A DNA stretch of 64,000 bases from DATAEG01 sp051001975 (GCA_051001975.1 JBPCMU010000111.1:1-64000), one strand, 5' to 3'; counted from the first letter of the stretch, positions 42,481-52,217 are shown. Notes: a model not told the origin generated them from the letters alone. Made by a program: numbers and translations.

Positions 42481-43115
42481 TGCGCCGCCGGGTCCTGCTC
42501 CCGGTCCTGCTCACCGCAGTGCTGGCGATGCTGCTCGCCGGGTGCACGTCCGGGAAGTCGGAGTCGGGCAAGTCGTCCAGGAACACCGGCACCGCGGGTT
42601 CGGGTGCCAGCACTGCGACCACCGGTGAGAGCTCGCCGAGCAGCACGGACTCGACGAGTCCGTCGGGTTCCGGGTCGACCTCGGCGGGGTCGTCCACCCC
42701 CACGGGATCGAAGACGTCGTCGGCGTCGCTGCCCGGCGGCGTCCGCGCCTGTACGACGGCAACACTGCAGATCGGAGCGCTGCGCGGCTCCGGGGTGAGC
42801 CAGCAGCAGTTCGCCACCCTGACGTTCACCAACAAGTCCGGGTCGACGTGCTCGCTCGCCGGGTACCCCGGGGTGCTGTTGCTGACCGGCAGCGCCGCCC
42901 TGGGCAACCCGGCCAGCCCTGGTGGCGCACCGGTGCCGGCGATCGCGTTGGCGCCGGGGAAGGGGGTGACTGCGCTGCTGCACGGGCCGAGCACCTGCGA
43001 CGCGCCGGTGTCCACGGCCGTGCGGATCACACCACCGCATGACTCCGGACACGTCGACAGGGCGTTGCCGATGCGGGCCTGCCCGCTGGTGATCGACCCC
43101 TTCAAGAAGTCCTGA
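42480..43115 (+). CDS. DUF4232 lipoprotein
   Basis: A 211-residue exported lipoprotein: signal VLLPVLLTAVLAMLLAGC with the lipobox Cys near 22, a ~65-residue Ser/Thr/Gly linker, then a DUF4232 beta domain (LTFTNKSGSTCSLAGYPGVL) with four Cys that could form disulfides. The ATG overlaps the stop of the secreted multidomain gene as TGATG, so they are likely co-expressed at the cell surface. Function unknown. Confidence 0.85.
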   Translation: MRRRVLLPVLLTAVLAMLLAGCTSGKSESGKSSRNTGTAGSGASTATTGESSPSSTDSTSPSGSGSTSAGSSTPTGSKTSSASLPGGVRACTTATLQIGALRGSGVSQQQFATLTFTNKSGSTCSLAGYPGVLLLTGSAALGNPASPGGAPVPAIALAPGKGVTALLHGPSTCDAPVSTAVRITPPHDSGHVDRALPMRACPLVIDPFKKS

Positions 43116-43169
43116 CAACCGACGCACCGGGTCACCGGTGTTCTAGGCTGCCGGGCGAAGGGGGAAACG

Positions 43170-43604
43170 GTGGCCGTCAAAGAACTCGAACGATTCGTCA
43201 CCGACGAGGTGCGGGCTTCTGCACCCGTCCTTGGCAAGGGCTCGTTGGCCGCGATCCGCGCCCGCAACCGGCTGGGCGTCGGGCGCGGCAGGATCGTCGA
43301 GCGCCGCGAGACAGTGTCGAACAATTCCGAATCACCGCTGCCGGCATCCTCCAGCGGGCTGGCCGGCGGTCTGCTGGTCCTCACCCCGGCGACGCTGTTG
43401 CTGGTCGGTACCCGAGCCGCCTGGATCGGGCACCGGGCTACCGAGTTGATCTGCACCATCCCGCTCGATCAGGTGGCCCGTGCCCACCTGAACTACGAGG
43501 GCGGCCAACTACGGGTCACCTTCGTCGATGCCCCCCCGTGGGAGTTCGAGATCGTCAAACGGGACCGACCGGAAGCCCTGCTGCTCGCGACGGCGCTCGG
43601 TTAG
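43170..43604 (+). CDS. Hypothetical protein with a PH-like beta domain
   Basis: A 144-residue protein. It has a basic N-terminal helix region, then strands LLVLTPATLLLVGTRAAWIG, CTIPLDQVARAHLNYEGGQL and VTFVDAPPWEFEIVKRDRPE, a pattern like bacterial PH domains. GTG start at 43170 with a G-rich ribosome-site candidate just upstream. No function can be assigned. It precedes the tRNA-Thr gene, which is on the opposite strand. Confidence 0.65.
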   Translation: MAVKELERFVTDEVRASAPVLGKGSLAAIRARNRLGVGRGRIVERRETVSNNSESPLPASSSGLAGGLLVLTPATLLLVGTRAAWIGHRATELICTIPLDQVARAHLNYEGGQLRVTFVDAPPWEFEIVKRDRPEALLLATALG

Positions 43605-43646
43605 CTCGTCATTGCACCTGTATCAAACCAGGCCCCGGAACCCAGA

Positions 43647-43718
43647 GCCGACGGGGAGACTTGAACTCCCAACCCCTTCATTACAAGTGAAGTGCGCTAC
43701 CAATTGCGCCACGTCGGC
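43647..43718 (-). tRNA. tRNA-Thr (anticodon TGT)
   Basis: The 72-nt minus-strand sequence folds as a complete tRNA: acceptor GCCGACG pairing with CGTCGGC, D arm GCGCAATTGGTAGCGC, anticodon stem CTTCA/TGAAG around loop CTTGTAA (anticodon TGT, reading ACA), and T arm with GTTCAAGTC. CCA is not encoded. Confidence 0.95.
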
Positions 43719-43766
43719 ATTGCAACAGCGCACCCAGTGTGCCCGATCGCGCAAGTCGCCGAGGCG

Positions 43767-45248
43767 TCAGATCCCGGTCGGCCGGACGATCGACGGCGCA
43801 GCATCTTCGTAGGCGGCGGCGATGCGCAGCAACATGGGTTCCGACCACGCCGACGCGGTCAGCGCCAACCCCACCGGTAACGGCGCGACCGGCCCGGGGA
43901 CGGTGCCACACGGCACGCTGAGCAGTGGGTAGCCGGCGACCGCAGGAAGCGTGGAGCAGCCGCCGGCGATCTTGTCGCCGAGCACGAGGTCGCTGACCCA
44001 GGCCGGCGAATAGCTCGGCATGGCGAGCGCGTCCAGCCGATGTGTCTGCAGCGCCCCGTCGATGCCGTCGTCCCGACCTGCCTTGATGCACTTGGCCCGC
44101 GCTTCGCGATACGCAGCCGTCTGCAATCCATCGGTCGAGACCGCGCGTGCGAACACCTCTTGGCCGAACCAGGTCAGCTCCTCGTCGGCGTGTTCCTGGT
44201 TGAACGCGATGAGATCGGCCAGCGAGCGAGGCCCGTCCGGTCGGGTGGCGAGGTAGCGGGCCAACCCGTCCTTCAGCTCGTGATCCATCACGGTCAACTC
44301 GGCGCCCTCGATCTGATCGATCCCGGGCAGATCGACCTCGTCGATGATCTCGGCACCGAGGTCGGCAAGCACCTCGATAGCCGCGAGCACGACCGCGTCC
44401 ATCCCGCGGTGGTAGCCGAACAAAGACGTCGCGCTGGGCACGCCGATCCGCAACCCGTCGAGACGTCCCGGCCGTGCCGCCGCGACGTAGTCGACCTTCG
44501 CCGGGCGGCCGGGCCTCGACGTCATTTCGTCGGCCGGGTCGCTGCCTGCGATGACGGCTAACAGCAGCGCGGCATCGGGCACCGAGCGGGCGATCGGGCC
44601 AGGAGTGTCCTGCGAGACCGAGATCGGCACGATGCCGGTCCGCGAGGCCAGTCCCACGGTCGGCTTCACCCCGACGACGCCGTTCAGCGACGCCGGGCAG
44701 CTGATCGAACCGTCGGTCTCGGTGCCGATCGCGAGGGGCGCCAGGCCTGCCGCGACGGCCGCTCCGGACCCGGACGACGAACCTCCCGCCGACCGGCTCA
44801 GGTCATGCGGATTGGCCGTGAGGCCGCCGACCGCGCTCCACCCGGAGGTGGATCCGGCCGAGCGGTAGTTGGCCCACTCCGACAGGTTCGCCTTGCCCAG
44901 GATGATCGCCCCGGCAGCCCGGATCGCCGTGACGATCGGGGCATCAGCTGCGGCGAATCCGTCGGCCAGAGCGAGCGATCCGGCGGTCGTGTGCATCGGC
45001 GCCATTGTGTCGACGTTGTCCTTGAGCAGCACCGGGATGCCGGCCAGCGGGCCGTCGTGCGAAGCACTGGCGTCCGCGTCGGCCAGCGCTTCGGGGTTCA
45101 GCTCGATCACCGAGTGCAACCGGTCGTCGAGCCGCTCGATGCGATCCAGCGAGGCCGCAGTCAGCTCGCGAGCGGAGAGCTCCCGGCGGTCGAGCATCCC
45201 GCGCAGCTCGGCAACTCCGAGGTAGCCGAGCTCGTCCGCGCCGGTCAT
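43767..45248 (-). CDS. Amidase-signature family hydrolase
   Basis: A 493-residue amidase-signature enzyme with the Ser-cisSer-Lys triad: Lys76 in IPVLLKDNVDT, a cis-Ser near 158 in AGGSSSGSG, and the nucleophile Ser181 in TETDGSISCPA. It hydrolyses an amide, though GatA, nicotinamidase or plant-hormone-type substrates cannot be told apart. Its ATG overlaps the LacI gene's TGA as ATGA, so it is the second gene of a regulator-enzyme operon, perhaps induced by the amide or a sugar-like ligand. Confidence 0.92.
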   Translation of the reverse strand: MTGADELGYLGVAELRGMLDRRELSARELTAASLDRIERLDDRLHSVIELNPEALADADASASHDGPLAGIPVLLKDNVDTMAPMHTTAGSLALADGFAAADAPIVTAIRAAGAIILGKANLSEWANYRSAGSTSGWSAVGGLTANPHDLSRSAGGSSSGSGAAVAAGLAPLAIGTETDGSISCPASLNGVVGVKPTVGLASRTGIVPISVSQDTPGPIARSVPDAALLLAVIAGSDPADEMTSRPGRPAKVDYVAAARPGRLDGLRIGVPSATSLFGYHRGMDAVVLAAIEVLADLGAEIIDEVDLPGIDQIEGAELTVMDHELKDGLARYLATRPDGPRSLADLIAFNQEHADEELTWFGQEVFARAVSTDGLQTAAYREARAKCIKAGRDDGIDGALQTHRLDALAMPSYSPAWVSDLVLGDKIAGGCSTLPAVAGYPLLSVPCGTVPGPVAPLPVGLALTASAWSEPMLLRIAAAYEDAAPSIVRPTGI

Positions 45249-46303
45249 CGTGCCGCCGGCCCGGACGAGCCGCGCACCACAAGCTCGGTCGGCAGGATGA
45301 CCACACGAGCACCGTCGGTGGCCGGCTCGTCCAGCAGGGCCACGGCGCGACTACCTTTCTCCCGGGTCGGCTGGTGCACGGTGGTCAGGTTAGCGGCGGC
45401 GGCGGTCGGGACGTCGTCGAAGCCGGTCACCGAGAGGTCGGCCGGCACCGAGAGGCCCCGTTCCCGCGCAGCCTGCAGCGCCCCCAGAGCGAGCGCGTCG
45501 GACATGCACAGCAACGCGGTCGGCGCGGGATCGTCGGCCAGCAACGTCCGCGCACCCTCCAAACCGTTGGCCGGCGAATGCGCGGCGCACACCCACGCCC
45601 CGACCTGGACGCCTGCCACCAAGGCATCCCGCAGGCCCAGCGCGCGCTCCCGGGCGACACTGCTCACGTCTGTCATCAGCTCCTCCAGACTCACGCTGCC
45701 ACACTCGGCAGACACCCCGCACCGCGCGGCAATCAGTCCGATCTGCCGATGCCCCAGGGCGATGAGGTGCGCGGCCACCGCGTGGAACGCGGCCCGGTCG
45801 TCGATGCCGACGAAGTCCAATCCAGTCGCCTCCCGCGGCGAGTCGACGACCACCACCGGCTGACCTCGACCGACCACCGACGTGATGTGCGGGTCGTCGC
45901 GCGGCATGGAGTAGGCGACGAAGCCGTCCACCGCCGCGCGCTCCACCGTCTCGGTCTTCGTCCCGGGCGCACCGGCCGGTACGAGCAGCAACGAACGGCC
46001 GCTGTCCTCGCAAGCCTTGCCCACGCCCTGCAGGAACTCGACGGCGGCCGGATCACCGAACGCGGCGGCGAGCTTGTCGGCAAAGACGAGACCCAGCGCG
46101 CTGGCGGTGCGAGTGCGCAGCGATCGGGCCATCGGGTCAGGACCCATGTACCCGAGCTCCACCGCGGCTGCCAGGATGCGCTCGCGCAGCTCCACCGACA
46201 ATTGATCGGGCCGGTTGTACGCGTTGGAGACCGTCGTCCGGGAGACGCCGACCAGGTCAGCGACGGCAGCGAGTGTGGGACGTGCCCGCACCCCCGAGGC
46301 CAT
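45245..46303 (-). CDS. LacI-family transcriptional regulator
   Basis: A 352-residue regulator. The N-terminal HTH is PTLAAVADLVGVSRTTVSNA followed by the hinge AAAVELGYMGPDPMARSLRT. The effector domain is of periplasmic-binding-protein type (GFVAYSMPRDD, FDDVPTAAAANLTTVHQP near the end). The start at 46303 follows a TACCTT -10 element at -12 to -7 and no ribosome site, suggesting a leaderless mRNA. The overlapping 13-bp palindrome is a likely autoregulatory site. It is translationally coupled to the amidase gene, which it probably controls. Confidence 0.93.
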   Translation of the reverse strand: MASGVRARPTLAAVADLVGVSRTTVSNAYNRPDQLSVELRERILAAAVELGYMGPDPMARSLRTRTASALGLVFADKLAAAFGDPAAVEFLQGVGKACEDSGRSLLLVPAGAPGTKTETVERAAVDGFVAYSMPRDDPHITSVVGRGQPVVVVDSPREATGLDFVGIDDRAAFHAVAAHLIALGHRQIGLIAARCGVSAECGSVSLEELMTDVSSVARERALGLRDALVAGVQVGAWVCAAHSPANGLEGARTLLADDPAPTALLCMSDALALGALQAARERGLSVPADLSVTGFDDVPTAAAANLTTVHQPTREKGSRAVALLDEPATDGARVVILPTELVVRGSSGPAAR

Positions 46304-46315
46304 ACCTGAAAGGTA
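46303..46315 (-). promoter_or_regulatory. Palindromic site over the lacI-type gene's start and -10 element
   Basis: TACCT-GAA-AGGTA is a perfect 5-3-5 inverted repeat. In minus orientation it supplies TACCTT at -12 to -7 and ends at the A of the ATG, so promoter, operator and start codon overlap. Confidence 0.5.
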
Positions 46316-46337
46316 GTACGCGCAGCTCAGCGGTCGG

Positions 46338-47204
46338 TCAGGCCGCCGGGCGCATCGCCCACCTGATCGTGCTGGTGAGCGCGACGCCGGACGCGCGCAC
46401 CGCGGTCGCCTCCGCGAGTGGCAGGTACGGGAGGCGCAACGGTCGTCGGGCCCACCGCGGCAGCGACCCGACCGCAGCAGCGGACAGCACGCCGTACGGG
46501 ACGCGCAACGCCAGCGGCACCGGCGGGTGCACCAGCAGGAACCGGGCGGCTTGCTGCGCGGTCGGGGTGCCGGCCAGCTCGGCGCGGAACCCGTCGACGC
46601 AGTCGGCCAGTTCGGCCTCGGTGGTGGGCGGCTCGAGCGCACCGAGCGCACGGGCCACCCCGGCGCTCTGCGCCACGTACTCGTCCCGCTCGCCGCCGAC
46701 CAGCGCCGTTGCGCCGTAGCGGTCATGCGCGGCGAGGAAGCTGTCGATCTCGGCGACGTGCACCCACAGCAGCAGCCGCGGGTCTGCGGCGCGGTAACTG
46801 CGACCGTCCGGCGCGACACCGGCGATTCGCGAATGCACCGCACGCACGATCCGCACCGCGCGATCGGAGTCGGCAATGGTGCCGAACGTAGTCTCGGCGA
46901 GGAACGTGCTGGTGCGCTGCAGGCGTCCCCACGGATCGGACCGGAAGCCGGAATGCTGGTCGACGGCGGCCATCGCCAGCGGATGTAGGGACTGCAGTAG
47001 CAATGCTCGCAGCCCACCCACGAACATTGACGCGTCGCCGTGAACCCGGTGGATCGCGCTGCCCGGCTCGAATGCGCGCGGACCTTCGGCGGAGTGGATG
47101 CGCTCGCGGCGGGCCGGACCTTCGGCGCCGGCGACCCGGGCAAACAGCACCGAGCCTATTCGGCGCCGGGTGACATCCAGTCCGGCAGAGATCGGAGAGC
47201 GCAT
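46338..47204 (-). CDS. MpaB/DUF2236-family oxygenase
   Basis: A 288-residue protein of the DUF2236 (MpaB / latex-clearing-protein-like) family of heme oxygenases. Typical segments: SAIHRVHGDASMFVGGLRAL, LLQSLHPLAMAAVDQHSGFR, TTFGTIADSDRAVRIVRAVH and LLLWVHVAEIDSF, the latter carrying candidate heme-ligand His residues. Relatives oxidise hydrophobic substrates (rubber in Lcp; tremorgenic intermediates in MpaB). The ATG at 47204 is used; a longer frame has no conserved sequence. Substrate unknown. Confidence 0.85.
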   Translation of the reverse strand: MRSPISAGLDVTRRRIGSVLFARVAGAEGPARRERIHSAEGPRAFEPGSAIHRVHGDASMFVGGLRALLLQSLHPLAMAAVDQHSGFRSDPWGRLQRTSTFLAETTFGTIADSDRAVRIVRAVHSRIAGVAPDGRSYRAADPRLLLWVHVAEIDSFLAAHDRYGATALVGGERDEYVAQSAGVARALGALEPPTTEAELADCVDGFRAELAGTPTAQQAARFLLVHPPVPLALRVPYGVLSAAAVGSLPRWARRPLRLPYLPLAEATAVRASGVALTSTIRWAMRPAA

Positions 47205-47520
47205 GTTTCGATCATCCCTGCCGACCTGTCGATGCGCCGCCTGAGTGCCGGCCGGCGTGCCCGACTTCGCCCTGAAGCTGCCCGAGCGGTGCCGCGGGGC
47301 TGCCCGAAGAGGGTCCGGCGCTTGACGTGTGAGCTGGGTAACGATCAAATGAACAGGTCACGACCGCTACGCCGGTCGTCGGTACCGCCTTGTGCACTCG
47401 GTGGGGCGGAACGCATGCCGACGCTCGGAAAGCCGTGAGGTCGCGAAGTGGATGTGCTTAGCCAGCCGCCACGGAGCGACCCGTACCCGGCGCGGTCACC
47501 TACACCGAAAGGGGCTCCAC

Positions 47521-48675
<1,155 letters not shown>

Positions 48676-48697
48676 TCGGCCGGCAACCCACACGAAC

Positions 48698-48737
48698 CCG
48701 GAAGGGGCGCATTGCTTCGGGCATGCGCCCCTTCCGG
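48698..48737 (+). terminator. Intrinsic terminator after the MsiK-like gene
   Basis: A perfect 15-bp stem, CCGGAAGGGGCGCAT with its complement, around a 10-nt loop, followed by CTTT. The hairpin begins 23 bp after the stop codon. Confidence 0.85.
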
Positions 48738-48818
48738 CTTTCCGGCCGCTGGTCACTGAGGGTGTCCGTGGCGCTGCAGCGCCAAAGTCGCACTGGCTAC
48801 CTCTCGTACGATCGACGG

Positions 48819-49039
48819 ATGAGTCTCCCCGAGCCCGCCGAGTTCAGCCAGGCTTGGCTGAACGCCTCAACGCGCACGACATCGAGGCTGTGCTGGCCCA
48901 CTTCGAACTGGTCGAGGTATACGCCGGCGTCGACACCATCGTCATAACTCATCGGGATCCAACCGGTCGGGTGGTGGCCGAAGTGCTGACCTTCGAGAGT
49001 GACCTCGTGGTCAACGGACACGGCACTTACCCCGTGTAG
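48819..49039 (+). pseudogene. Broken SnoaL/NTF2-like gene (frameshift plus internal deletion)
   Basis: The ATG frame begins MSLPEPAEFSQAWLN, then homology jumps by one base to ERLNAHDIEAVLAHF, which runs straight into ELVEVYAGVDTIVITHRD and VLTFESDLVVNGHGTY before a TAG. An intact SnoaL-like protein would have about 50 more residues between LAHF and ELVEVYAG. So a frameshift and a deletion of roughly 150 bp have removed the middle of the gene. The intact paralogue-like gene is 400 bp downstream. Confidence 0.7.
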
Positions 49040-49158
49040 CCGACGGATTGTGACTGTCAGAGGTAAGTGGCGCAGTTCCGTCAACGCCATCTGGCGTGCC
49101 CGACGTCCCGTAGAGGATTCTGGGCGGGCACGGCGGGTACGTACTGCCGTCAGTGGCG

Positions 49159-49320
49159 CTAGCCCGCGCCGTGGTGGCCGATGTTGATCAGATTGCCGTC
49201 TGGTGCTCGGCCCAGGAGCCTGCGGTGACCCCATTGCTCCGTAGGCGACCCGGGCGCTCGATGCCTCCAATGGAGAACCGAAGTCCGCGAACAACTGGCT
49301 GAAAGTCGATCCGTGATAGC
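49159..49320 (-). pseudogene. VOC/glyoxalase C-terminal remnant
   Basis: On the minus strand one frame ends TEQWGHRRLLGRAPDGNLIN then IGHHGAG and TAG, matching the final strand of glyoxalase/bleomycin-resistance (VOC) domains (W-G-x-R-R-x-x-x-x-D-P-D-G-N-L-x-x-I). Just upstream another frame carries FADFGSPLEASSARVAYG, so the gene is frameshifted. The N-terminal half is not recognisable. It is part of the degenerate 49.04-49.45 kb stretch. Confidence 0.5.
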
Positions 49321-49448
49321 GCGGCACTCCTCGGCGCGAAGCCGGCGGCGTTACCTGGCAGGTAATCGACGGGCCCAGCGCCGCGGGCAACAGTATGGAG
49401 CACCGAGGCCGGAACGCCTGGCCCACCAACCCGAAAAGGGGCACGACC

Positions 49449-49814
49449 ATGACCGACTTCGACGACCTGGCCCGGCGCTACATCAACACCTGGAACGAGA
49501 CAGACCCGGTCGTCCGGCGTGCGGCGGTGGACGCGCTGTTCAGCGAGGACGCCCGCTACATCGACCCGATGGTGGCAGCCGAAGGCCCGGCGGCCATCGC
49601 TGCCACGATCGGCGCGGTGCAAGGCCAGTTCCCCGGGTTCGCGTTCCGGCTGGCCGGCCCGGTCGACGCGCATCACGAGCAGGCACGCTTCGGCTGGGAG
49701 CTCGGACCGGCCGGCCAGGAAGCACCCATAGCCGGATTCGACGTCGCGCTCACCGACGCGTCCGGCCGGCTCCAGATGGTGCTCGGATTCCTGGACAAGA
49801 TTCCCGCCGCCTGA
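49449..49814 (+). CDS. SnoaL/NTF2-like domain protein
   Basis: A 121-residue single-domain protein of the SnoaL-like NTF2 superfamily: ARRYINTWNETDPVVRRAAV, ALFSEDARYIDPMVAAEGPA, QFPGFAFRLAGPVDAHHEQA and a C-terminal LQMVLGFLDKIPAA. Members bind small hydrophobic molecules or act as isomerases or hydrolases. The ATG is preceded by AAAAGGGG. It stands alone between degenerate genes; substrate not evident. Confidence 0.87.
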   Translation: MTDFDDLARRYINTWNETDPVVRRAAVDALFSEDARYIDPMVAAEGPAAIAATIGAVQGQFPGFAFRLAGPVDAHHEQARFGWELGPAGQEAPIAGFDVALTDASGRLQMVLGFLDKIPAA

Positions 49815-50078
49815 TCATCCATCGTGCGTTGCGGGTGCAGGGCCAGCAGGCCAGCCGTGAGCTGTTGGCCCTGCTGCCCTAGGCGGACGCGCTCGGCCTC
49901 CCTCGAACTGGCCACTGCCGAGCGGGCCGTCGGGCACCATGCGCGGCCACAACAACACCCCAGAATCCGAGCCGTCGATCGACTTCGCCTCGGCCGCGAA
50001 CGCGGCGGGTCGTCCGACGATCATCGTCGTCCGTAGATCGCCCGACTACCGGGGTTCGTGCTCGAGAAGTGCGCCCGT

Positions 50079-50228
50079 TCACTGCCCAACCGTCATCTCG
50101 TCGGCCGGGCTGCGACGCAGCAGGGCCTGGGCCGGGCGGAAGAGGGCGACCGAACCGAGCGCGACGGCGCCGAGCACGAGACCGGCGTAGGTCAACCGCT
50201 CGATCGAGGGTGTCGCCTCGCCGGTCAT
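50079..50228 (-). pseudogene. C-terminal membrane-protein remnant or small membrane protein
   Basis: A minus-strand frame with a coding pattern contains ASWSTLTGFSIGMTGEATPS and the hydrophobic helix LTYAGLVLGAVALGSVALF, then a basic tail ending at 50079. An open stretch upstream reaches the tetR stop codon without any good start; the only ATG (50228) would give 49 residues. It is most likely the tail of a lost membrane-protein gene, though a small real protein is possible. Confidence 0.4.
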
Positions 50229-50292
50229 GCCGATACTGAACCCGGTGAGCGTCGACCAGGATGCGATCGCGGCGAGTCCGACCGCGATGGTG

Positions 50293-50922
50293 TCAGGGGG
50301 CCTTGACGGCTTGGATGAGCAGGTTGCTGAGCGTGTCGGCGTAGCCGTGGATGTCGGTGGCGGGGTGTGATTCGAGGTACCCGAGCATGGTGTCGATAGC
50401 GCCTTGATAGGTAACGGCCATGACGCGGGTGTCGAACTCGCGCAATGATCCCTCGTCCTGGCCGCGGCCGAACAGCCGCTCTTGGGCAAGATAGGTCTGT
50501 TCGTAATAGGTGTGGTCCAGTCGCAGCGTTCCGTCGGTGTCGCGCAGGTTCTGCACGATCTGGCTCACGGCGCGTAGCTCGGCGGGGTGGGTTCGGCCGA
50601 GATCCGCGGCTCGGTGGATAGCCGCGTCGATCACAGCAGGGACGGGCGCGGTGAGGTCGATGTCGGCGGCGACCTGGTCGCGAAGCATGGCAACGGTGGC
50701 GACGGCGACGTGTTCCATCAGGGTGTCGCGGTCGGAGAAGTAGTGCCAGATCAGGCCCTTGGATACGCCGGCAGCAGCCGCGATGAGCGCGAACGACGTC
50801 TGCTGGTATCCGTGCTCAGCGAGCACCTGGACGCACCCGGCGATGATCTGCTCCCGTCGCTGAGCCTCATCCAGACGCTGACGACGCCGCGGCTGGGCAG
50901 CTGCTGACGCGGGCGAACTCAC
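50293..50922 (-). CDS. TetR-family transcriptional regulator
   Basis: A 209-residue regulator with a TetR HTH: RREQIIAGCVQVLAEHGYQQ then TSFALIAAAAGVSKGLIWHY F, followed by a ligand domain (TYYEQTYLAQERLFGRGQDE). Start uncertain: the GTG at 50922 is used as the nearest upstream start giving a short N-tail; longer GTG starts are possible. It is downstream of a four-helix membrane protein gene on the same strand, and both probably form an autoregulated operon controlled by the palindrome at 51343-51385. Confidence 0.85.
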   Translation of the reverse strand: MSSPASAAAQPRRRQRLDEAQRREQIIAGCVQVLAEHGYQQTSFALIAAAAGVSKGLIWHYFSDRDTLMEHVAVATVAMLRDQVAADIDLTAPVPAVIDAAIHRAADLGRTHPAELRAVSQIVQNLRDTDGTLRLDHTYYEQTYLAQERLFGRGQDEGSLREFDTRVMAVTYQGAIDTMLGYLESHPATDIHGYADTLSNLLIQAVKAP

Positions 50923-50972
50923 CGCTTCACTCTCACTGGAGCCTCCCTTCGACGCAACCCTGGGCTGATCCG

Positions 50973-51353
50973 TCAGTGATGCTGCGCCGCGAACCGCGCG
51001 ACCAGCACAACCGACAAGACCATTAGGGCGACGATGCCGATCATCTCGATGCGCATCCACGCAGGCAAGAAACCGGGAATGAGGATCTCGACGACGTTTA
51101 CCAGCAACAGCACGGCGCTGATGATGCCGACGGCACGCCATCCACCGCGATTGCCCGCCCGTGCTGACCGCAGCCGTAGTGGCAGCAGCACCGCGAACAC
51201 GGCCACGATCACCGCATGCCCCCAAGCGTGGTCAGTAGCCAGGTGCGGTGAGACCACCGACATGACGATGAGCGCGGCGATGGTCGCCAGAACAACGAGC
51301 ACGTACAAACGCAAAACCGCGGTGAGCGATGCCAGCTGGACGTTATTGGTCAT
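50973..51353 (-). CDS. Four-helix membrane protein in an operon with tetR
   Basis: A 126-residue integral membrane protein with four hydrophobic helices (LYVLVVLATIAALIVMSVVS, AVIVAVFAVLLPLRL, AVGIISAVLLLVNVVEILI, MIGIVALMVLSVVLVARFA). Family not recognised. The ATG sits inside a 43-bp palindrome and has a TAATAT -10 element at -13 to -8, so the transcript is likely leaderless. It may be a small efflux or membrane-stress protein controlled by the TetR regulator. Confidence 0.75.
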   Translation of the reverse strand: MTNNVQLASLTAVLRLYVLVVLATIAALIVMSVVSPHLATDHAWGHAVIVAVFAVLLPLRLRSARAGNRGGWRAVGIISAVLLLVNVVEILIPGFLPAWMRIEMIGIVALMVLSVVLVARFAAQHH

Positions 51354-51385
51354 GCGGGCAATATTATTGGCCGCATGACCAATAA
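51343..51385. promoter_or_regulatory. 43-bp near-perfect palindrome, probable TetR operator and promoter
   Basis: Outer arms TTATTGGTCATGCGG (51343-51357) and its complement (51371-51385) match perfectly over 15 bp. After one mismatch on each side, CAATA and TATTG pair around a central T. The minus-strand membrane-protein ATG lies in one arm with TAATAT 8 nt upstream. Because of the symmetry the plus strand has the mirrored ATG at 51375 with TATTAT upstream. Confidence 0.75.
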
Positions 51386-51400
51386 AGCAAACCGAAGCGC

Positions 51401-51979
51401 TCAGGCTGCCGACACGTCGCGGCCGAGGAACGCAACCAACCTGACGATCGCCGGTGCGGCGGCGGCGACGTGCCTGGGCGGGCCGAAACAGCCGCCGCCG
51501 GGACGTACTGCTCGCCCATCCGCGCGGGCGAAGGTCAGCGACTCCTCGGCAGCATCCTCCGGCAAATCCGCCTGACGGCCTAGAGCCTGGGCGAGGTCCC
51601 AGCCGTGGGCCAGCAGGTCATACATCCGGATCTTCAGCCGCTGCGCGCCGGTGGCGGCGCCGAGCGGGCCTTGGTAAGAGCGATCGAGGACGTCTGGTTG
51701 CCCAAACGCGTCGAGCAAGGCGGCCGCCGATTCGCGATAGAGGCGGGCGAGCTGGTCGCTCGCCAGCCCGTCACCTCGCTGCGGTGGCGGTTGCTCGGCG
51801 AGCACCGCGCTGAACACCAGATTCTTGCCGACCAGATGCTCGACGAGCCGGTGCACCGTCCAGTCCATGCACTGAGTCGGTACCGACCACTGGTCGGACT
51901 GGATCGCATCGATCAGCACGCCGACCGCGGCGAACGAACGAGCGAGTTGGTCGAGCTGGATTTCGTTGTCTACGGCCAC
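51401..51979 (-). CDS. TIGR03086-type DinB-like (maleylpyruvate isomerase N-domain) protein
   Basis: A 192-residue protein of the actinobacterial DinB-like TIGR03086 family. QLDQLARSFAAVGVLIDAI, CMDWTVHRLVEHLVGKNLVF with the first metal His, and RMYDLLAHGWDLAQALGRQ with the second His are family features. It may be a mycothiol-dependent enzyme or metal-binding protein. The GTG at 51979 is preceded by GAGGTGG. The stop lies 15 bp from the palindrome of the tetR operon. Confidence 0.82.
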   Translation of the reverse strand: MAVDNEIQLDQLARSFAAVGVLIDAIQSDQWSVPTQCMDWTVHRLVEHLVGKNLVFSAVLAEQPPPQRGDGLASDQLARLYRESAAALLDAFGQPDVLDRSYQGPLGAATGAQRLKIRMYDLLAHGWDLAQALGRQADLPEDAAEESLTFARADGRAVRPGGGCFGPPRHVAAAAPAIVRLVAFLGRDVSAA

Positions 51980-52217
51980 GAGGCCACCTCTCACAGGCGG
52001 CGCCACCGGGCAGGCTGCCCTCGGGTCAGCAAACTCCAGGAGGCACGGAAACGGTCATGGACACGAACGTCGCAACCCCTTCCAACTCGATTGGTCGAAC
52101 CTGAGCCTGCCACACCAGCCGCGCGATCGGCCAACACTTATTGATCTCGAGGCGGATTCCGCCACTGCGCGCTTCGGAACGCGCCGCGAGGGCGCGAACG
52201 GCAGTTCTGGCCGAGCG

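Noticed and set aside
46304..47143. N-terminal extension of the LacI gene into the MpaB-type gene region
   Set aside because: The HTH begins directly after 46303; the extension is the shadow of the neighbouring oxygenase gene in another frame.
51375..51575. A 66-codon plus-strand ORF starting in the palindrome
   Set aside because: It is mostly antisense to the DinB-like gene and has no motif; kept only as a finding because of its mirrored promoter.
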